A stretch of 64,000 nt of DNA from Glebionis coronaria (lineage: Eukaryota > Streptophyta > Magnoliopsida > Asterales > Asteraceae). A program made the position numbers and the translations under genes. Below, in pieces: positions 61,024 through 64,000 of the stretch. Position 1 is the first letter of the stretch. Each line of letters opens with the position of its first letter. A model generated the notes under the pieces. The model was not told the DNA's origin. It did no database searches and saw nothing but the letters and a program-made list of their open reading frames with translations. The stretch is from assembly GCA_025667525.1 (NCBI GenBank), contig CM046878.1:513864274-513928273 (forward strand), given 5' to 3'.

Positions 61024-61360
61024 CAAACAGCAGCAAACCTTGTGTTGTCCAATATCTTCTTCTGTCCAATATCTTTGGCAGATGTATTGTCCAATATCGG
61101 ACAATACCTATCAGCGTTGAAGTTCATACATCGGACGACACTGTCAACTTCTATCAGCGTTGACTTATTCTGTCAGCGTCAAAATCATTCCTGTCAGCGT
61201 CTGGATTACAAACGTCAGCGCCAACCATAAACCTTGTCAGCGTCCATTCTTATCAGCGTCAAACCATACTCTGTCAGCGTTGCGTTCACTCTTTCTTGTC
61301 AACATTGCTCCAAGACTTTGACAACGTCAAAATACATTTGTCAACGTTGCTCATTCGTTT
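61024..61360. repeat. Array of TGTCAGCGT-like short motifs
   Basis: Eight copies of TCAGCG occur between about 61112 and 61280 with spacings of 18-42 bases, followed by TCAACG/ACAACG variants to 61345. A TTGTCCAATATC word is repeated three times just before them (61035-61095). Confidence 0.75.
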
Positions 61361-61369
61361 AACCAATCA

Positions 61370-61520
61370 GAATTCCCTCACCGTGTGAACACAAATCAAT
61401 TACTTGAACCATATGAATGCTAAAATTCTCCACCAATAAGAATGTTTGAACCGTGTGAACACAAGTATGAATAACCAATCAAAAGTCTCAAACCGTGTGA
61501 ACACAAGTCTTTTCCTCCAA
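61370..61520. repeat. Repeated ACCGTGTGAACACAA blocks
   Basis: Three copies of ACCGTGTGAACACAA at about 61380, 61450 and 61493, alternating with CCAATCA/CCAATAAG words. A diverged fourth (ATCGTGTGAATGC) is near 61630. Confidence 0.75.
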
Positions 61521-62296
61521 TTAGAATCGAGGGACTTATATCTAGATTTAGCCTCATGTGATTAATCATGGACGAGCACACACCTGATCTGAGCCCAAAA
61601 TACTAAATATTCACCAATCATCATCCAATCATCGTGTGAATGCTTCTTCCATGCGAATTCATAATATCCAAACAGTAGCTCGTTGATTTTTCTTTGAATA
61701 GCATTATCACGTATGGCTTTTGTCCTTCGATTCAAGACCTGCTGCAAATTAATACTGCAAAGCTTTATGCAATCATCATGTGCAGTAACAAATAACGAGT
61801 CTAAGGGTTTTTACCATAAACCCTATTATCATAGATCTAGGGTTTGTAAAGTAAGCATCAAAACCCTAATTTTCAGTACATCTTCAACTTTTGCTGCAAT
61901 AATGTTGCTAGGGTTCATCACCAGTCCATAAAGAACTGATTCTCCAAATCTAACAACATGTCTTCTTTTCTGTATAGAACCGATCTAGGGTTTGTAGAAA
62001 CCCTAAATCATGATTTCATGCAAATCTGAAAATCTGAAAATCACTCATTAGCCAAATTTGACGCCTAATAACTTTTGCTTGGGGATAAAAATCGACAATC
62101 CCTCCGGTGGATGTTTATATCTATGTATGTAGAACACACATATAAAATTTCGTGACGATCCAACGGTTCAATCAAAAGTTATGACCTTCTGAATACTGCT
62201 GCGCACACAAAAACGTCCAGAAAAACTCTATAAGAATTTTTCTTCTTCTTCACGATATACGAACACCTTGTTGGTCCTAGCATCACGAGCCACGAG

Positions 62297-62308
62297 GCTC
62301 TGATACCA
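62297..62308 (-). other. Primer-binding site of the short LTR element
   Basis: Plus strand GCTCTGATACCA, minus strand TGGTATCAGAGC, two bases inside the right LTR. It sets the minus orientation. Confidence 0.9.
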
Positions 62309-62310
62309 AT

Positions 62311-62870
62311 TGTGGAAACCTTGGTTTCCGGATCTTTTAAGCTACTAGGAATGATCATTGTTCATATGATTAAACAATCAAAGCGTAATTAGAACAACAA
62401 CCATTAACAAGGTGTTTAGGCACAAAAACATGAATTAAAACAATAGGGATGTTCATTATATTAATAACAAACATCCACTAGACGTGTATACATTGAATCC
62501 CACGTCTAGTCGACACACACTTTAGGTTTACATTGTGAATGAATAATATATATGAATAAAACCTAAGACCCTTGGTTCCTTTTATAGTGTAAAGATTAGG
62601 GTTTACAAGAGATAAGAATGAATAAACAAGTAAATCTTCTATTTAAATAAACTTATGCAGAATATCTTTTGCATGTTTATCTAAATAGAAGCTTCCATAA
62701 GCTTCTTTGTCTATGTTTTGTCAATGCTTGAATTGCATGTGACAATGCTTGAGCCATCAACGCCTAATTTGCTCTTGTCAACGCCCAAATTAGTCGTGAC
62801 AACGCTTAGACAATAACTTCACGTTTTCTTCATTTTTGAGTTTCTGCCACATAAACTTTTTAACCCAATA
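62311..62870 (-). mobile_element. 5' LTR of the short element
   Basis: Right copy of the 560-bp LTR, ending ACCCAATA just before the TACCA duplication. Confidence 0.9.
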
Positions 62871-64000
62871 TACCATTGGGTAGGATCAAATCCCTGTGCA
62901 TGCCATCCACTTGAACATCATCTGTGACAAAAGTTTCTTTAACAAGTTGAGAAACTCTTCTTCTTTTGTTGTCAGTCTTTGGGGGTTCTTGTTCAAAAAG
63001 CTGTGGTGGGGGATCAATCTTGAGTTTGGCAGCTGTTTCTTTGATCTAGGTAAACTTGGACTTAATAGTCTTAAGCAGAAGAAAATTAGCCTGTCCAGTT
63101 CTTTTGGCAGCTAAGGCTTAAAGTTCGAACCATTCAGATAACCCAAGTGTTTTTAGCCTGAAGTTGTCAAACACATTCATATTTCCCTGTTGGTTATCCC
63201 TCCATAAGATCATCTGTGAGGTGTTTGTGGATTTATGAATGGTGTATTTGAACTTGGTTATCTTGCCAGGTGCATATCTGTTGTTAACGCAGGCATCATA
63301 ATCATCTTTGACTTTCCTTAGTGCCTCAGCGCGTTTAGCTTCCATTTCCCTCAACCTTTGTTTTTGCTTTTCTCTTTCAGGTGGAGTCATCTTCCTTAGA
63401 GTAGCTTCATTTAATTCTTTGGCTGTCTTGAGTTCATTTAATCTCTTGAATTCCTCAGCCTAATTCTCTATTTCTTCAGGAGTTAAAGGAATCTCATTGG
63501 AAGGTGTAAAGGTTGAAAATTAGGAAAGGTCTTTGGTGGATCCTCCTGTCTCTAGCATCGCAGCTATCTTCTTTAGTTTGGTGTCTGTGTCAACCAAAAC
63601 TATCTCCTTTCCTTTCTTCGAGACAGAGGACTCCACACTTATGTTTTTCAAAACATCAGCTCTTCTGATAAATGCTGTCTGAGCCTGAGTTTGTATTGCT
63701 TTGGGAAGGGAGCTAACAGTGAACTTTAGTTTCTTGGCAGCTGGTTCACCATCATCCCCAGACTCACTGGTGTTAACCAAAGCCAGGGACTTTGACGAGT
63801 CAGCTCCATCTTGATTCTGTTGCTCCCCCTGAGTGTTATCCTCATCATCAGGTATGTTGATAGGTGTGATGACTTGGAGAGGAACAGGTGTAATGGTGTT
63901 GTCAGCTGATGATGAGCCTTGTTTAGCAGATTCAAGGTTAAGTGTTGTTTCTTTCTCCCCCTCACATTCATCCTGGCGACGCAGACGTTTGGATGAACGT

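Larger units (their letters stand above)
59690..62870 (-). mobile_element. Short non-autonomous LTR retrotransposon, 3.2 kb
   Basis: LTRs of 560 bp (59690-60249 and 62311-62870) start TGTGGAAACC and end ACCCAACA (ACCCAATA in the right copy), flanked by TACCA (59685-59689 and 62871-62875). The minus-strand primer-binding site is at 62297-62308 and a purine tract at 60250-60262. The 2.06 kb interior has no coding domain. The LTRs differ at about 8 of 560 positions by eye. It is larger than a TRIM and smaller than a typical LARD. Confidence 0.9.
59239..64000 (-). mobile_element. Internal region of the second copia element (3' part only)
   Basis: Runs off the right edge. The visible part is the extra ORF that many Asteraceae-type copia elements carry between RNase H and 3' LTR. 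It is interrupted by the short LTR element at 59690-62870. RT and integrase must lie outside the window. Confidence 0.6.
59428..64000 (-). pseudogene. Third (env-position) ORF of the minus-strand copia element
   Basis: Reading on the minus strand from the right edge: an acidic, Ser/Thr-rich stretch (about 63520-63970), then EREKQKQRLREMEAKRAEALRK, a charged helix (63118-63390), then NVFDNFRLKTLGLSEWFEL. A TAA at 63118-63120 and later stops interrupt it. If the 3181-bp inserted LTR element and one TACCA copy are ignored, the same frame resumes at 59684 and ends at 59428. The domain is of unknown function; it occupies the env-like position of SIRE relatives but shows no membrane segment here. 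Confidence 0.6.

Noticed and set aside
1..64000. CRISPR arrays, bacterial operons, rRNA or tRNA genes
   Set aside because: No regular direct-repeat/spacer arrays were found, the tandem repeats present lack uniform spacers, and no rRNA or tRNA core sequence was recognised; the sequence is clearly plant nuclear DNA.

Overview
This is nuclear DNA from a flowering plant, probably a eudicot and perhaps Asteraceae. The evidence is GT-AG spliced genes with AT-rich introns, plant retrotransposon lineages (Ty1/copia with SIRE-like domain order, Ty3/gypsy of the Tat type), Tourist-like and hAT-like MITEs and a TS-like SINE. No prokaryotic or organellar features were seen. The family-level guess is weak.

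Layout. 1-9.2 kb: relics of LTR retrotransposons on the minus strand, a 0.92 kb Tourist-like MITE, nested small MITEs and a broken extra copy of a gene's first exon. 9.24-16.77 kb: a complete 11-exon plus-strand gene for a SLC35F/DUF914 membrane transporter (338 aa). Its introns hold a hAT-like MITE, a 5'-truncated antisense LINE and a SINE with a perfect 19-bp target duplication. 17.65-19.25 kb: a Tourist-like element carrying a 1.3 kb G-rich minisatellite. 20.06-24.52 kb: a complete 9-exon plus-strand gene for a URH1-type uridine nucleosidase (335 aa). These are the only two intact host genes I can support.

From 25 kb to the end everything is transposon. A decayed Mutator-like transposase gene (26.0-28.4 kb) is followed by a plus-strand Ty1/copia element with SIRE-like order (about 28.4-58.5 kb). 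That element is split by a 11.0 kb minus-strand Tat-type gypsy element (31546-42546, target duplication AAGCT) and an 11.4 kb non-coding LARD-like element (46927-58364, target duplication TATAA). It also has a 600-bp insertion flanked by a 142-bp direct duplication. From 58.56 kb a minus-strand copia element begins and runs off the window. Its third ORF is interrupted by a 3.2 kb non-autonomous LTR element (59690-62870, target duplication TACCA).

The three target duplications let the insertion history be read directly. By-eye LTR divergence suggests the Tat element (about 5%) is older than the LARD and the 3.2 kb element (each about 1-2%). The Tat element also carries a spliced gene-like unit in antisense to its own gag-pol, with its own TATA box and G-box. 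All autonomous elements seen here are inactivated by stops, frameshifts or changed catalytic residues.
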